DNA of 64,000 nucleotides from Vespula vulgaris (taxonomy: Eukaryota > Arthropoda > Insecta > Hymenoptera > Vespidae), in NCBI RefSeq assembly GCF_905475345.1, contig NC_066589.1:6131501-6195500 (forward strand). Reading direction: 5' to 3'. Shown here piece after piece: positions 62,721-64,000 of this stretch. The notes beneath the pieces are model-generated. The model saw only the letters and a program-made list of their open reading frames with translations. It had not been told where the DNA came from and did not search any database. The translations under genes were made by a program, and so were the position numbers. How positions within the stretch are numbered: the first letter of the stretch is position 1; the number at the start of each line of letters is the position of its first letter.

Positions 62721-63713
62721 GACGAGTAGAACGAAAAAGAAGAGTATACTTGGAGGGAATGGCTGCACATCGAGCAGAAGATAGGAAAGTGTTAATCCTT
62801 CTGAGCAACTTCGGCCCTGTAGGGAACTTGCACGCTTACGCCGAGAGGATTTCCATCCAATAAATTTGAAGCTTTGTATAAGCTTTCCACGCTTGAGTTT
62901 AAATCCCGGCGTTGGTACGGGGCTTACGTGGGACTGTGTTGAGTTTAGATCTATATGTCTGCGAAAGAGGAAAACCCTCTCTTTTCCCCTGCTTTTCGTT
63001 GCCCACGCCAGGCCGATCTCGAAAGCTCCGCGAATTATGGAATGCAACGCGAAGCCGTTACATTAAATTTGCCCTCCGTTAACAGTTATGTTGATAGCTA
63101 CTATAAACAGCGCGACGTACGAATCCTCTGAAATAGTAGCTCTCAGCGATATAGTTGCAGTGTGATTCTCTGTTATACGTGTGGTGGTATTCGTGTACGC
63201 AAGATAAATGCGTACACGCGAGACGTACCTCGGTATCACCGAGTCCAAAGAAAACATATCCATTGTAACTGAAATTGTATTTCAATGGAGGCAACTGTTT
63301 AACATACTAATTGCAACGGCCAATCTCAAGTACCTCTTCTTATCGTGTCGTCTTATCTTTCTGCCTATTAAGATCATTATTCGAGGACGTTTCGAGATAC
63401 TTCAACGGTGACCGATGCAAATTTCTTGGCATTCGCGTGAGTCAACTCGAAGTACGTAAATATACTGCCAACTGTCGAGAGAAAAAAAATTGAGTTAACG
63501 AACGAATTCTTCTGGTCAGGTGACTCTGGTCTAACGAACGAGTAAGTATAAACGAATATCTTGCTTCGTACGAATACTTTTTCTTATTCTCAACGCGATC
63601 TTTCTTCTTTTCCAAAATTCAACGTGTTTTATTTTCAATCTAATTACGATGTTCTAATTCACGTTGTTATTTCACGTAGGCATATAAATCGATATACAAC
63701 GTATACGAATGGA

Positions 63714-63714
<1 letters not shown>

Positions 63715-63751
<37 letters not shown>

Positions 63752-63760
63752 AAGAGAGAA
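63715..63760. repeat. (GA)n microsatellite
   Basis: GA run with one GG and one AA interruption. Confidence 0.92.
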
Positions 63761-64000
63761 AAAATTTATTTCTTCTTTTCAACATTTTAAAAAGATCGAA
63801 TAAATTTTCCTTCGATCGTGGGGGTCTTTCGATTAAATATTTTACACGTTCCTATGAGAGAAAGGGTTTTATCTCTCTCTTTTTCTCTTTCTTGATGGTT
63901 GCCGATCACGAAGGGTGTGTAAACAAGGGATCGAATACGTACTCATGAGAGTGGGTGTGTGAGTTTGCGAGCGAGTGCCTCCGAACGAATTCCCATGCGG

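Larger units (their letters stand above)
34396..64000. other. non-coding DNA downstream of abd-A (probable abd-A/Ubx interval)
   Basis: No exon, homeobox or RNA gene was recognised across these 29.6 kb. In insects the gene 3' of abd-A in the Hox complex is Ubx, transcribed in the same direction, so this should be its upstream regulatory region. The Ubx N-terminal MNSYFEQ motif was not seen, so the Ubx start is beyond the right edge or further. The interval holds microsatellites and unique patches, some described separately. Confidence 0.6.
60600..64000. other. non-coding right-end block
   Basis: No exon was recognised. It contains a short (CG)n run (61050-61062), a CT tract (61329-61370), and GA tracts at 62671-62720 and 63715-63760. 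The remaining DNA is AT-rich and unique. The open frame at 61952-62341 is not low-complexity but has no recognisable domain. Confidence 0.55.

Noticed and set aside
62469..63047. 192-residue minus-strand frame
   Set aside because: The core is the antisense of a GA tract (poly-Leu/Ser); the ends show no family match.
34396..64000. A Ubx first exon at the right side
   Set aside because: No MNSYFEQ-like frame was found; the ATG codons present lead into repeats or unrecognised short frames.

Overview
The window is animal genomic DNA that is almost entirely non-coding and carries one clear protein-coding exon. Positions 23919-24319 (+) encode an Antennapedia-class homeodomain followed by an arthropod Ubx/abd-A-type tail. 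The flanking residues (PNGCP before the homeodomain, KELRAVKEINEQARREREEQ across its end and after it) identify abdominal-A (abd-A), not Ubx. The window is therefore part of an insect Hox complex. AT-rich DNA with abundant CpG (TCGA, CGAA, ACGT everywhere), many GA and TA microsatellites, and a compact Q/K/M-rich abd-A tail ending in KAVSKVPT suggest a hymenopteran (bee, wasp or ant). The order is inferred from composition and family knowledge, not from a search.

Layout. Positions 1-23918 are read as the 3' part of the large abd-A intron that precedes the homeobox exon. The acceptor is a TTTTCCAG at 23911-23918 in phase 1. No YPWM-bearing upstream abd-A exon was found, so the intron should begin upstream of the window. 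The intron is full of (GA)n/(CT)n, (TA)n, (TTC)n and (GGCT)n arrays. Between them lie complex stretches with clusters of homeodomain (TTTATGG-like), Pho/YY1-like (ATGGC) and CTCF-like motifs.

Positions 24320 to about 34400 follow the stop codon. They look like a very long 3'UTR: AT-rich, with ATT/AAT arrays, GA tracts always on the purine-plus strand, Pumilio-type TGTANATA motifs, several seed matches to the Hox microRNA miR-iab-8-5p, and AATAAA signals at 24925 and 34374. How much of this is actually in the abd-A mRNA is inference.

Positions from about 34400 to 64000 are non-coding DNA downstream of abd-A. By the conserved insect Hox order this should be the abd-A/Ubx interval. No Ubx exon was recognised. 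It includes a microsatellite-poor block (about 39.6-46.0 kb), a region with CTCF-like motifs and paired palindromes (45.8-48.6 kb), a Pho-like inverted pair next to GA tracts (50.7 kb), a TATA-like/Hox-Exd-like cluster (58.7-58.8 kb) and a diverged direct duplication (59.58 and 60.40 kb). Nearly all other open reading frames are translations of simple repeats and are not annotated as genes.

How it fits together: the exon encodes the DNA-binding half of the abd-A selector protein. The surrounding DNA has the expected character of Hox regulatory DNA (candidate enhancers, Polycomb-type elements and insulators) plus a probable microRNA-targeted 3'UTR. Apart from the exon, these functional labels are motif-based hypotheses.
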